From: Terriglobia bacterium
GTDB lineage: Bacteria; Acidobacteriota; Terriglobia; Terriglobales; Acidobacteriaceae
Reading direction: 5' to 3'
Assembly: GCA_020072645.1 (NCBI GenBank)
Contig: JAIQGK010000008.1
Location: 186,001 to 250,000 of the forward strand
Length of the DNA stretch: 64,000 bases
The stretch's first letter is position 1; each line of letters starts with the position of its first letter. Made by a program: the position numbers and the translations under genes. Positions 51,965-61,412 of the stretch are shown one piece after another. The notes under the pieces were generated by a model, which was given only the letters and a program-made list of their open reading frames with translations, did not search any database and had not been told where the DNA came from.

Positions 51965-54454
51965 ATGTTGCCTGAATCCTATAGTCCCATCACTGTTTCT
52001 TCCCGCATACGACCGCCATTTGTGCATGAAATGTTCTCCAGCATTGCTGAAGGACATGCTGATCTGATCGCCCTCGAAATCGGAGACAAGCGGATTACGT
52101 ATGGCCACCTGCACAGGAGATCCGATGCCATGGCCCAGCTGCTGCGGGCAGCGGGAGCCGGGCCCGGCGGTAGGGTGGTTGTTTTTGCCGAAGACAGAGA
52201 GTTCCTGGTCGTGGCTCTTCTGGCCATCCTCAAGGCCGGTGCGGTATTTGTGCCCTTGTTGCCGGAAACGCCTGCCCGGCGCGCCGAATCAATGCTCGAA
52301 CTGTGTGGCCCGGGATGGGGGTTGGTACAGCCAGAATACCTTGAGCAATTCCGGCACATGCGGTTGTCCAGCCCAGTGCATGTGATTGCTGAAGCCCCGG
52401 ATCTCGTTGAAAGCGGATCGCCGACGAGCGTGGAACCGGTAGAATCCGATCCTGACGCGCTCTGCTACATCTTCTTTACTTCCGGCTCCACAGGCGCTCC
52501 CAAGGGCATCGCCGGCCGGTTGAAAGCAATCGACCACTATATTCGCTGGGAAATGGGCGCCCTGGGCTTGAAAGAAGGGACGCGCGTCAGCCAGTTCATC
52601 TCTCCCATGTTTGATGCTTTTCTTCGCGACATCTTTCTGCCGCTGTGCTTGAAAGGCACGATTTGCGTTCCGGCCGATCCGCAGACAATGATGGACGGAA
52701 CCCGTCTCAGGCAATGGATAAACGAACGGAAGGTCAACCTCATTCATACGGTACCTTCAGTCTTTCGGCTGCTTCTCAGCAAAGCCGCGGGCCAGGAAAG
52801 AATGGATTCTCTGGGGCACGTGCTTCTTTCCGGCGAGCCATTGCTGCCGGGCGACGTGCGCAAGTGGTATGCGCTGGGCGAGGCCGCGCGTCTCGTGAAT
52901 CTCTATGGAGCGAGCGAGACAACGATGACGAAATTCATCTATTTTGTCTCGCCGCAAGATGCCGACAGGGCCTCCGTCCCTGTCGGCAAGCCCATCGAGG
53001 GAGCGCAGGCGGCGATCATAGACGAGAATGGCAACCTGTGCCGTCCCGGCATGGTGGGAGAAATCTTTATTCGAACACCCTACCGCTCGCTGGGATATTA
53101 CAATCGTCCGGACCTTACCAGCGCCGCCTTCATTCCAAACCGCTTCAGCAAAGAAAACGATCCGAACGATCTGTTGTACAGGACCGGAGATCTCGCGCGC
53201 ATCCTGGACTCGGGAGATTACGAACTGGTCGGCCGTCGTGATCAGCAGGTGAAGGTCCGCGGGGTGCGAATTGAACTGACGGAGATAGAAGCGGTCCTGA
53301 TGAGTTGCCCCGGCGTGGAGCAAGCCGCGGCCGTGGTCCATGGGACCGAAGAAGGCTCGAATTATCTGTGTGCCTACGTTGTGCCCGGCGAAGGGTGCGA
53401 AATCGGCGCGCTGCGGCAACATGTCCTGAACTTTTTGCCGGAATCGATGGCGCCCAGCGCTTATGTAGCGCTTGCGCGATTACCGCGCACGCTGAACGGC
53501 AAAGTTGACCGCCGGGCGCTGCTGCCTCCAAAAAGCATGCTCCAGGGAACCGCTTCATCCGCGAACAGCCTGCTCAGCATGGAGGAAGAGGTCCTGTGTG
53601 GAATCTTTGAAGAAGTGCTCGGCCAATCTCCGATGGGCAGGGACGATAATTTCTTCGATTTGGGAGGTCATTCGCTGCTGGTGACGCAGGTGATGTCCCG
53701 TGTTCGAGGTGCGCTGGGGTTGGAAATCCCATTGCGGACGTTGTTTGAAGCGCCCACGGCCAGGGAGCTCAGCGAGAAGATCAGGGATGCACGGCGGTCC
53801 GCGACGAAGGCTCCTCCGCCTCTGGTCCGTGTGCAGCGCGGAGCGGAATCACCGCTCTCGTTCGCGCAGCAGCGGCTGTGGGTCATACACCAGCTGCATC
53901 CTCAGAGCGCTGCTTACAATATCACCTCGGCGTTGCGGCTTCACGGACGTCTTGACAAGCCGGCGCTCTTCTATGCCATTCGGGAAATTGTGGACCGGCA
54001 TGAAAGCCTGCGCACCCGCTTCAGGGAAAACAATGGAGTACCCGTACAGGAACTGGTAAACGGGGCCGTGGTGCCTGTGGAGGAGATCGATCTGGCCGGT
54101 CTGAATGAGGATGTGTTACGCCTAGTCCACGCATGGGCGGAAGAACCGTTTGATCTGCAAAATTACCCGTTATTGCGGGTGAAGCTGCTGGGGCTGGGTG
54201 CGGAGGAGCACATGCTGGTGATCACCATGCACCACATCGTAAGCGATGGCTGGTCCATAGGAGTGCTGGTGCATGAGTTGGCAGAGCTGTACGGAGCGCG
54301 GGTAAAAGGGGAAAAAGCAAAGCTGAAGGAGTTGGATATTGGCGCAAGGCGTTGGCGGGAGTGGAACCGCTGGAACTGCCCAGTGACCGGCCACGGCCGG
54401 GACAGCCGAGCTATGCGGGTGGGCGGGAGAAATTTGTTGTGGACGGGGAGGTGA
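51965..54454 (+). CDS. NRPS loading module A-T and first part of a condensation domain (frame breaks)
   Basis: An 829-residue frame. Residues from about 20 to 515 are an adenylation domain (FFTSGSTGAPKGI, YRTGDLARI, VGRRDQQVKVRGVRIELTEIE, NGKVDRR). The carrier FFDLGGHS has Ser570. From about 620 a condensation domain starts (SPLSFAQQRLWVIHQLHP, MHHIVSDGW at 755-763) and goes out of frame near base 54336; the last 40 residues are not C-domain sequence. There is no N-terminal C domain, so this would be the starter module. The specificity code by eye is D-A-R-H-L-S-L-M-T-K, which I cannot assign. The rest of the C domain follows in the next frame. Confidence 0.88.
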   Translation: MLPESYSPITVSSRIRPPFVHEMFSSIAEGHADLIALEIGDKRITYGHLHRRSDAMAQLLRAAGAGPGGRVVVFAEDREFLVVALLAILKAGAVFVPLLPETPARRAESMLELCGPGWGLVQPEYLEQFRHMRLSSPVHVIAEAPDLVESGSPTSVEPVESDPDALCYIFFTSGSTGAPKGIAGRLKAIDHYIRWEMGALGLKEGTRVSQFISPMFDAFLRDIFLPLCLKGTICVPADPQTMMDGTRLRQWINERKVNLIHTVPSVFRLLLSKAAGQERMDSLGHVLLSGEPLLPGDVRKWYALGEAARLVNLYGASETTMTKFIYFVSPQDADRASVPVGKPIEGAQAAIIDENGNLCRPGMVGEIFIRTPYRSLGYYNRPDLTSAAFIPNRFSKENDPNDLLYRTGDLARILDSGDYELVGRRDQQVKVRGVRIELTEIEAVLMSCPGVEQAAAVVHGTEEGSNYLCAYVVPGEGCEIGALRQHVLNFLPESMAPSAYVALARLPRTLNGKVDRRALLPPKSMLQGTASSANSLLSMEEEVLCGIFEEVLGQSPMGRDDNFFDLGGHSLLVTQVMSRVRGALGLEIPLRTLFEAPTARELSEKIRDARRSATKAPPPLVRVQRGAESPLSFAQQRLWVIHQLHPQSAAYNITSALRLHGRLDKPALFYAIREIVDRHESLRTRFRENNGVPVQELVNGAVVPVEEIDLAGLNEDVLRLVHAWAEEPFDLQNYPLLRVKLLGLGAEEHMLVITMHHIVSDGWSIGVLVHELAELYGARVKGEKAKLKELDIGARRWREWNRWNCPVTGHGRDSRAMRVGGRNLLWTGR
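54330..54352 (+). other. Deletion/frameshift junction inside a condensation domain
   Basis: Before this point frame 1 encodes C-domain sequence ending at LKEL; after it another frame encodes YWRKALAGVEPLELP. The two intact C domains downstream have 25 residues between these two points, while here only two bases remain. So about 73 bases are missing. The remaining AGTTGGA (54330-54336) suggests slippage between short direct repeats. Confidence 0.8.
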
Positions 54455-57400
54455 TGAAGGGACTGAGGAAGAGGGTGAGGCAGGAAGGAGCGACGCTGTA
54501 TATGGCGTTGCTGGCAGGGTTCGCGGTGGTGCTGGGACGGTGGTCGGGGCAGGAGGAAGTGGTAGTGGGGAGTCCGATAGCGAACCGGAACCGGAAAGAG
54601 ACGGAAGAGTTGATTGGATTTTTCGCGAATACGATGGTGTTGAGGACGGAACTGGGCGGGGAGATCCATTTTGTGGAGCTGTTGCGGCGGGTGAAGGAAG
54701 TATGCCTGGGAGCGTATGCGCATCAGGATGTACCGTTCGAGAAGCTGGTGGAAGAGTTGCAGCCGGAGCGTGATCTGAGCCGCAGCCCGCTGTTCCAGGT
54801 GGGGCTGGTGCTGCAGAACGCTCCCATGGAAAGGCTGCGCCTGGAGGAGCTCACAATCAGTGAAGTTCAATTACAGCAAACCGCCGCTAAATACGATTTG
54901 ACGATCTCATTGAGTGAAGTGGATGAAGGACTGCTGGGTGAAGTGGTGTATGCCCGTGATCTGTATGACGGAGAGACGGTGCAGCGGCTGGTCCGGCATT
55001 ATCAGCGGATTCTGGAGCAGGCGAGCCGCGGTGGAGAGGAAAAGATATGGGAGATGGAATTGCTGGATGAGAAAGAGCGGGAGCAGGTGCTGGTGGAGTG
55101 GAACCGGACAGAGGTGGAGGTAAGGGAAGACGAGAATGTGCAGGAGTTGTTCGAAGCGCAGGTAGAGCGGAGTCCGGAAGCGATCGCGGTGGAGTACGAA
55201 GGGGAGAAGCTGAGTTATCGGGAGCTGAACAGGCGGGCCAATGGGATAGCGGAGCGGTTGCGGGAGTTGGGAGTAGGGGCGGAAGTGCGGGTGGGGATCC
55301 TGATGGAGCGGAGCCTGGAGATGGTGGCGGGGCTGATGGGAGTGCTGAAGGCGGGAGGAGCGTACGTGCCGCTGGACCCGGTGTATCCGGTGGAGCGGTT
55401 GCGCTACATGGCGGAGGATGCGGGAATCCGCGTGCTGCTGGTGCAAGCCGGTTTTGAGCAAAGGGCCGCGCAGCTTTTCGCGGGACTACCGGTGCAAGTG
55501 GAAGCTGTTACCAGCAATATGTATCTGCCATCAAGCGGGAGCGGCAATCGAGCGGCAAAAGTCAATCCAGAAAACGCAGCCTATCTTATTTATACCTCCG
55601 GCTCCACGGGTAAACCTAAAGGGGTGATCGTCGAGCATCGTGGAGTATGCAATCTGGCCGAAGCAGTTGGCCCGTATGGTGTAGGGCTGGGGGACCGTGT
55701 CCTGTTGTTTGCGCCATTGAGCTTTGACGCATCAGTAGCGGACTGGGTGATGGCGTTGCTCAAAGGAGCGACCTTGGTCATGCCGCCGGCCAACGAGCAT
55801 CTGGTTGGAAGCGTTTTATCTGACTTGCTGTTGAAAGCGCGGATCACCCATGTGACGGCGCCGCCATCGGTGCTGGGAACACTTGAGCCATGCACCGGGC
55901 TGCCGACGCTCATCGTGGCCGGGGAAGCGTGTCCTCCGGATCTGGCGCGCAAGTGGTCCGCGGGACGGACCATGCTGAATGGTTACGGCCCTACGGAGAT
56001 GACTGTTTGCGCCTCCATTTCCAGCCCGCTCTCCGGCGATGTGGTTACGATCGGACGTCCGGTTGCCAATACGAAGGCGTATGTACTCGATCGAAAAATG
56101 CAGCCGGCGCCCATCGGAATTCCCGGCGAACTATATCTCAGCGGCGCCGGCATGGCGCGCGGCTATCTGAAACGCCCGGACCGGACAGCGGAATCTTTTG
56201 TGCCTCACCCATACGCTACAAGTCCCGGTGAGAGGCTTTACCGCACTGGGGATCGCATCAAATGGCGGGCTGACGGCACGATGGAATACCTGGGGCGTGT
56301 CGATCAGCAGATCAAAATACACGGACGCCGGATCGAACCAGGAGAAATTGAAGCTACGCTGGCCGAGCATGCGGAAGTGCGGGAAGCTGCTGTTATAGGG
56401 CAGGAGACCACCCCCGGCGACAAGCGGCTGGTGGGTTATGTTATACGGGAGCCTCGCGGCGCAGCCCATATCGAATTGTGGCCGTCGGTCGCGGAGTATT
56501 TTGTTTATGACGATCTGCTGTATGGCGCCATGCTGGCGGATACACGCCGTAATGACGCTTATCGGGCCGCCTTCGCCGATCATGTTTGCGGCAAGGTGGT
56601 CGTCGAGGTAGGTACTGGACCACATGCGGTCCTGGCCCGCATGTGTATCGAAGCCGGAGCGCGCATCGTATACGCAATCGAGCGCTTGGAAGAATCCTGC
56701 CGGAGGGCCCGGGCCCTGGTTCATGAGCTTGGACTGGACGGCCGAATCGTGGTTATCCAGGGCGACGCACAACGCACGGAGTTGCCTGAAGCCGCCGATG
56801 TCTGCGTTTCAGAAATCGTCGGGCCGATCGGCGGGGTTGAAGGCGGTGCGGTCATTCTGAACGATGTCCGGCGTTTTCTCAAACCGTCGGGCATCATGAT
56901 CCCCCAGCGCAGCTGCACACGTGTTGCGGCCGTAAACCTTCCCCGGGAAATCAGGGACAATTTGGGGTTCAGCGAAACATCCGTCCATTACGTGCGAAAA
57001 ATCTTTGAGCAGGTGGCGAAGAAGTTCGATCTGCGAGTGTGCTTCAAGCGCTTTCCTCGATCGGCGGTGCTTTCCAATTCGGACATATTTGAAGAACTCG
57101 ATTTTCGCGGACCCGTTTCACCGGAGTATGATCGCGCGATCAGCCTCACGATCGAAAAAGAAGGCGAGTTAGATGGAGTGCTCGTCTGGCTGACGCTTGA
57201 AACCTCGGCCGGTCATTGGATCGACATTCTCGAGCATGATCACTGCTGGCTTCCCGTGTATTTTCCGGTTTTTGAATCCCCGGTGAGCGTGAAGCCCTGC
57301 GATCGGGTGGAAGCGACCTGTAGCGCTCGACTCTGCGAGAACGGAGTGAACCCGGATTACATGCTGGAAGGGCGGGTATTGCGAAGCTCCGGAGGAGATG

Positions 57401-58008
57401 TCTCTTTCAGTTTCCGTTCCAACCATTTTGGAAAAGGATTTCGCGAATCATCCTTTTACTCCGCGCTTTTTTCCGAGGAGGGCGAGCCGGCAATCAACGC
57501 TGCACAAGATGATGCCGGCTTTTCCGCCGGGCTGCTTGAATTCGCGAGAGAGCGCCTGCCGGCATACATGGTTCCTTCGCAGCTCGTCGTGTTGAAGGAC
57601 CTGCCTCTTATGTCGAACGGCAAGCTGGATCGCAAGGCGCTGCCGCAGCCCTCCGGCGACAACTTCAGCGCGGCCGATTTTGTTCCTCCGCGCACTCCCA
57701 TGGAGGAACTGGTCGCCAAAGTCTGGAGCGAGGTATTGGGAACAAGAGCGGTGAGTTCCACCGCAAATTTCTTCCATCTCGGTGGCCACTCGCTGCTTGC
57801 TACCCGCGTTGTCGTCCGGTTGCGCGAGATTACGGGTACGGAGATCGAACTGCGCAGCCTGTTTTCCCATCCCCGGCTCCGCGATTTTGCCGGGATCATG
57901 GAAGAAGCACAGCAGCGCAGGCACAACGATCATATGCTGCGCCTGCTCGATCTGGTGGAACAAATGGACTCAGACGACGTGAAAGCGCTGCTCCGGCCTT
58001 CTCACTAA
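54352..58008 (+). CDS. NRPS: rest of condensation domain, adenylation domain with inserted methyltransferase, carrier
   Basis: A 1218-residue frame opening at a TTG that is almost surely not a true start; it continues the C domain broken upstream. Order: C-domain remainder (1-220), A domain from about 260 (YTSGSTGKPKGVI, NGYGPTEMTVCAS, GRVDQQIKIHGRRIEPGEIE), a PRMT-like methyltransferase (about 704-1040), A9-A10 (LPAYMVPSQ, NGKLDRK) and a carrier FFHLGGHS with Ser1147. Specificity code by eye is DAATIAGVCK, closest to aromatic (Phe/Tyr) codes such as DAWTIAAVCK. Bases up to about 55450 are unusually G-rich on the coding strand. If the frame break is real, the enzyme is split in two. Confidence 0.9.
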   Translation: MAGVEPLELPSDRPRPGQPSYAGGREKFVVDGEVMKGLRKRVRQEGATLYMALLAGFAVVLGRWSGQEEVVVGSPIANRNRKETEELIGFFANTMVLRTELGGEIHFVELLRRVKEVCLGAYAHQDVPFEKLVEELQPERDLSRSPLFQVGLVLQNAPMERLRLEELTISEVQLQQTAAKYDLTISLSEVDEGLLGEVVYARDLYDGETVQRLVRHYQRILEQASRGGEEKIWEMELLDEKEREQVLVEWNRTEVEVREDENVQELFEAQVERSPEAIAVEYEGEKLSYRELNRRANGIAERLRELGVGAEVRVGILMERSLEMVAGLMGVLKAGGAYVPLDPVYPVERLRYMAEDAGIRVLLVQAGFEQRAAQLFAGLPVQVEAVTSNMYLPSSGSGNRAAKVNPENAAYLIYTSGSTGKPKGVIVEHRGVCNLAEAVGPYGVGLGDRVLLFAPLSFDASVADWVMALLKGATLVMPPANEHLVGSVLSDLLLKARITHVTAPPSVLGTLEPCTGLPTLIVAGEACPPDLARKWSAGRTMLNGYGPTEMTVCASISSPLSGDVVTIGRPVANTKAYVLDRKMQPAPIGIPGELYLSGAGMARGYLKRPDRTAESFVPHPYATSPGERLYRTGDRIKWRADGTMEYLGRVDQQIKIHGRRIEPGEIEATLAEHAEVREAAVIGQETTPGDKRLVGYVIREPRGAAHIELWPSVAEYFVYDDLLYGAMLADTRRNDAYRAAFADHVCGKVVVEVGTGPHAVLARMCIEAGARIVYAIERLEESCRRARALVHELGLDGRIVVIQGDAQRTELPEAADVCVSEIVGPIGGVEGGAVILNDVRRFLKPSGIMIPQRSCTRVAAVNLPREIRDNLGFSETSVHYVRKIFEQVAKKFDLRVCFKRFPRSAVLSNSDIFEELDFRGPVSPEYDRAISLTIEKEGELDGVLVWLTLETSAGHWIDILEHDHCWLPVYFPVFESPVSVKPCDRVEATCSARLCENGVNPDYMLEGRVLRSSGGDVSFSFRSNHFGKGFRESSFYSALFSEEGEPAINAAQDDAGFSAGLLEFARERLPAYMVPSQLVVLKDLPLMSNGKLDRKALPQPSGDNFSAADFVPPRTPMEELVAKVWSEVLGTRAVSSTANFFHLGGHSLLATRVVVRLREITGTEIELRSLFSHPRLRDFAGIMEEAQQRRHNDHMLRLLDLVEQMDSDDVKALLRPSH
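56461..57480 (+). other. PRMT-like methyltransferase domain inserted in an NRPS adenylation domain
   Basis: About 340 residues between A8 and A9. SAM motif VVEVGTGPHAVL (Gly754, Gly756) is followed by YAIE, then the double-E loop S-E-I-V-G-P-I-G-G-V-E with Glu821 and Glu830 nine positions apart, exactly the spacing of arginine methyltransferases. The C-terminal half has a GHW (His955-Trp956) where PRMTs have THW, followed by FESPVSVKPCDRVE like the PRMT barrel. Typical NRPS N-methyltransferases inserted at this point belong to a different fold family. Confidence 0.85.
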
Positions 58009-58065
58009 ATATCTCCGGGCCGGCCTCCCAGTGCGGCTCTGCGCAGAATCAATCCTGAGGATCAA

Positions 58066-61000
58066 ATGTCAGACATCATCAATGAACGGATTGCGGCGCT
58101 TTCTCCTGAAAAGCGCCGGGCGCTGGAAGCGCTTCTTTCGGCTGAGCAGCAAAAATCCGGGAGCATTCCCCGGGTGGAACGCGAGGGCGGCGTACCGCTC
58201 TCCTTTGCCCAGCAGCGGCTGTGGTTCATGGACCAGTTGGAGCATGGCGGCTTTGGATACAACATCTCTTCCGGCTGGCGTCTCACCGGTCCTCTTGACC
58301 TGACGGTATTGCAAGCCACCGTGGAAGAAATTGCGCGCAGGCACGAATCGCTGCGGACGCGTTTTGTTCGTAAAGACGGGCACGATCTGCAGGTAATCGA
58401 GCCCTTCCAGTCATTCGCCATGGAGATCACCGATCTCAGGCATGTGCCGGAAGAAGAACAGCGGGCACGGATACAGGAAGCAGCCGCCGCTGAGGCCCGC
58501 ATCCGCTTCGATCTCACACAAGGACCGCTGTGGCGCGTCCGGGTGCTGACTCTGAGCGAGCAGCAGAATGTAATCCTGTTGACGATGCATCATATCGTGA
58601 GCGATGGCTGGTCGATGAGCATACTGGTCCGGGAGGTCGCGGCAATTTATGGCGCGTTTCTGAAAGGGAAACCGTCGCCTCTTCCGGAGTTATCCGTGCA
58701 ATATGCGGACTATGCCGCCTGGCAGCGGGCAACGCTCCAGGAAGACATTATCGAGCGGCAACTTCAATACTGGTGCCACCAACTGGAGGGCTCTCCCGTC
58801 CTGGAATTGCCGTTTGACCATCCCCGGCCGCCGCAACTGAGCCGTCGCGGTGATTCTGTCCCCATCCACGTGCCGGGAGAGGTGGTTGCGGCCCTTTATG
58901 AGCTGTGTCGGCGTGAAAAGACCACCTTGTTCATGGTGCTGCTCGCGGCCTTTCAGATCATGCTCTCACGCTATAGCGGACAAGAAGACATTGTTGTGGG
59001 TACCGATGTCGCAAATCGAAACCGGGCCGAGTTGGAGCCGCTCATCGGATTCTTTGTCAACCAGTTGGTGATGCGTACTCATCTCGACAACGACCCCACA
59101 AGCCGGGAGCTGTTGCAGCAGGTTCGCGAAACCTGCCTGAGCGCTTACGCCAACCAGGATGTACCCTTCGAGCGGGTGGTGGAGAGATACAACCCGGAGC
59201 GCTACCTGAACCGTGAGCCTATCTTTCAGGTCAAGCTGCTGCTGCAAAATCAACCGGATTCTTTCAATCCATTTTCAGGTGTGCAACTGGAGCAACTTGG
59301 CTCGTCTGAGCACAGCGCGCGCTTCGATCTCGTCTTTACACTTCAGGAATCGGCCGGTCGTGTTTCCGGCACATGCATCTTTGCCACGGACCTCTTTGAG
59401 AGACAGACAGTGGCCAGGATGGTAAAGCACTGGTGCAGGCTTCTGGAAGAGCTTGTCCGGACGCCGGAAAAGCGCATCTCTGAGCTGCGGATGCTGGGCC
59501 AGGAGGAAATCGACGGTCTGCTGCGTCTGGGCAACGGGGCCGCACAGGCTGTTCCTGAGCATCTTGCCCATGAATTGTTTGATGCGCAGGCCCAAAAGAC
59601 ACCCAACGCGTGTGCCGTCAGCTGTGAAGGAAAGAGTCTGAGTTACTCTGAACTGCAACGGCGGGCGAACCAAATGGCGCATTATCTGCGCAGTCTCGGA
59701 GTGGGGCTTGAGACGCGTGTGGCGGTAATCGTGAGGCGCAGCGCCGCGGCCGTAGCCGGGATGCTTGCCATCTCGAAAGCAGGCGGAACGTATGTGCCTC
59801 TCGATCCGGAACATCCGCCGGAGCGCACAAAACTGATCCTTGAAGATTCGCGGGCAGAGTTCCTGTTGATGGAGCAGGAAGAGGAACTGCTGCAATCACC
59901 ATACCTTCGGCATCGGGTGCTCCTCACCCGTGATGCCGGCGAAATCAGCAAAATGCCAGAAGAAGAACCGCAATCGGCCGGCTATGCTGAAAATGCCGCC
60001 TACCTTATATATACGTCGGGCTCCACAGGCCGCCCCAAAGGAACGGTGATCAGCCACCGTAGCCTGGTGAATCTGATTGAGTGGCATGCCAAAACTTACG
60101 GCACCGGCGGTCAGGACCGCGCGTCCCAGTATGCATCCCAGGGATTTGACGCTTCTATATGGGAAATCTGGCCAACATTGTCTTATGGAGCGAGCCTGCA
60201 TATAGTCACTGGAGAAGATCGTCTTTCCGTACCACGATTGATGGATTGGATTTCAACGAATGGAATCACCATCGCATTCCTGCCCACGATGGTGGCAACC
60301 GCACTGATTTCTCATGAACCAGAGCATTTGCCATTAAAGACACTGCTGACCGGAGCTGATCGACTGCTGCCACTGGCCGTGAAGGATCCGGGGTTCAGCG
60401 TTGTGAATCACTATGGTCCCACCGAGGCCACGGTGGTGACAACATGGATCAAGGTCGCGCTGGACGGCAAAACCATCCCCATCGGGAGGCCGGTTCAGAA
60501 TGCGCAAACCTATGTGCTTGACAGGTATTTGCATCTCTGTCCCCCGGGAGTGACGGGCGAACTCTTTATCGGCGGTGCCGGCCTAGCCCGTGGATATTGG
60601 GATCGCGCAGATCTTACCGCTGAACGGTTCCTTCCCAACCCGTTCGCCTGCGGAGAACGCATCTACCGTACCGGCGATCGGGTGAAGTGGCGCGCTGATG
60701 GAACATTGGAGTATATCGGCCGGACCGATCAGCAATTGAAGATTCGGGGCTGCCGGATAGAACCGGGAGAAATTGAAGCCGCATTGCGCGAGCATGAATT
60801 GGTACGCAAGGTGGTCATAGCTGCATGCGAAGATCGTGTGGGCCAGAACCATCTGGTGGCCTATGTGGTGCCGACGGGCGAGGCTGTGGACGCCCAGGAA
60901 CTGCGCACTTATATCTCCGGAAAACTGCCTGATTATATGGTTCCATCGGTGTTTGTCGCGATGGAGGAGCTGCCGTTGAATGCCAACGGCAAGCTCGATC

Positions 61001-61356
61001 GCGTGATGTTGCCCTATCCGGAACAGCTCTCCGGCGCCTCTTCCGGCCATGTCGCCCCCCGCACCCCGGTGGAAGAAACCGTCGCAGCGATCCTCTGTGA
61101 GCTAATGCGCCTCGACAAGGTCAGCGTGGAAGCCAATTTTTTTGAGTTGGGCGGCCATTCCTTGCTGGCGACCCAGGTGATTTCACGAATACGAGAGACA
61201 TTCCACGTGAATTTCCTGCTTCGCCAGATGTTTGAATCTCCCACCGTGGCGCAATTGGCGGCTCTGATCGAGGATGCGCTCATCGACGACATCGAACAGA
61301 TCTCCGAAGAAGAAGCCGAAAAACTCGTCAAACTGAACGCAGCGGCGCGGGAATAA
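58066..61356 (+). CDS. NRPS module C-A-T, predicted Leu
   Basis: A 1096-residue single module. Condensation domain 1-450 (LSFAQQRLWFMDQLE; HHIVSDGW at 175-182 with intact HHXXXDG), adenylation domain about 490-990 (YLIYTSGSTGRPKGTVI, NHYGPTEATVV, GRTDQQLKIRGCRIEPGEIE, NGKLDR), and a carrier FFELGGHS with Ser1032. There is no epimerase. The specificity code by eye is DAWFLGHVVK, one change from the Leu code DAWFLGNVVK. The C-terminal tail is acidic and could serve as a docking element to the next protein. The ATG follows GAGGATCAA. Confidence 0.93.
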   Translation: MSDIINERIAALSPEKRRALEALLSAEQQKSGSIPRVEREGGVPLSFAQQRLWFMDQLEHGGFGYNISSGWRLTGPLDLTVLQATVEEIARRHESLRTRFVRKDGHDLQVIEPFQSFAMEITDLRHVPEEEQRARIQEAAAAEARIRFDLTQGPLWRVRVLTLSEQQNVILLTMHHIVSDGWSMSILVREVAAIYGAFLKGKPSPLPELSVQYADYAAWQRATLQEDIIERQLQYWCHQLEGSPVLELPFDHPRPPQLSRRGDSVPIHVPGEVVAALYELCRREKTTLFMVLLAAFQIMLSRYSGQEDIVVGTDVANRNRAELEPLIGFFVNQLVMRTHLDNDPTSRELLQQVRETCLSAYANQDVPFERVVERYNPERYLNREPIFQVKLLLQNQPDSFNPFSGVQLEQLGSSEHSARFDLVFTLQESAGRVSGTCIFATDLFERQTVARMVKHWCRLLEELVRTPEKRISELRMLGQEEIDGLLRLGNGAAQAVPEHLAHELFDAQAQKTPNACAVSCEGKSLSYSELQRRANQMAHYLRSLGVGLETRVAVIVRRSAAAVAGMLAISKAGGTYVPLDPEHPPERTKLILEDSRAEFLLMEQEEELLQSPYLRHRVLLTRDAGEISKMPEEEPQSAGYAENAAYLIYTSGSTGRPKGTVISHRSLVNLIEWHAKTYGTGGQDRASQYASQGFDASIWEIWPTLSYGASLHIVTGEDRLSVPRLMDWISTNGITIAFLPTMVATALISHEPEHLPLKTLLTGADRLLPLAVKDPGFSVVNHYGPTEATVVTTWIKVALDGKTIPIGRPVQNAQTYVLDRYLHLCPPGVTGELFIGGAGLARGYWDRADLTAERFLPNPFACGERIYRTGDRVKWRADGTLEYIGRTDQQLKIRGCRIEPGEIEAALREHELVRKVVIAACEDRVGQNHLVAYVVPTGEAVDAQELRTYISGKLPDYMVPSVFVAMEELPLNANGKLDRVMLPYPEQLSGASSGHVAPRTPVEETVAAILCELMRLDKVSVEANFFELGGHSLLATQVISRIRETFHVNFLLRQMFESPTVAQLAALIEDALIDDIEQISEEEAEKLVKLNAAARE

Positions 61357-61412
61357 CGCGTCTACTCTCTCTCCTGAAAGCGTTGCCCTCAACATGGAAT
61401 TGGAACCCCCTT

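Noticed and set aside
54163-54870. Minus-strand frame of 235 codons opposite the NRPS
   Set aside because: A consequence of the G-rich coding strand; composition is dominated by His, Gln, Leu and Pro and it has no motif.
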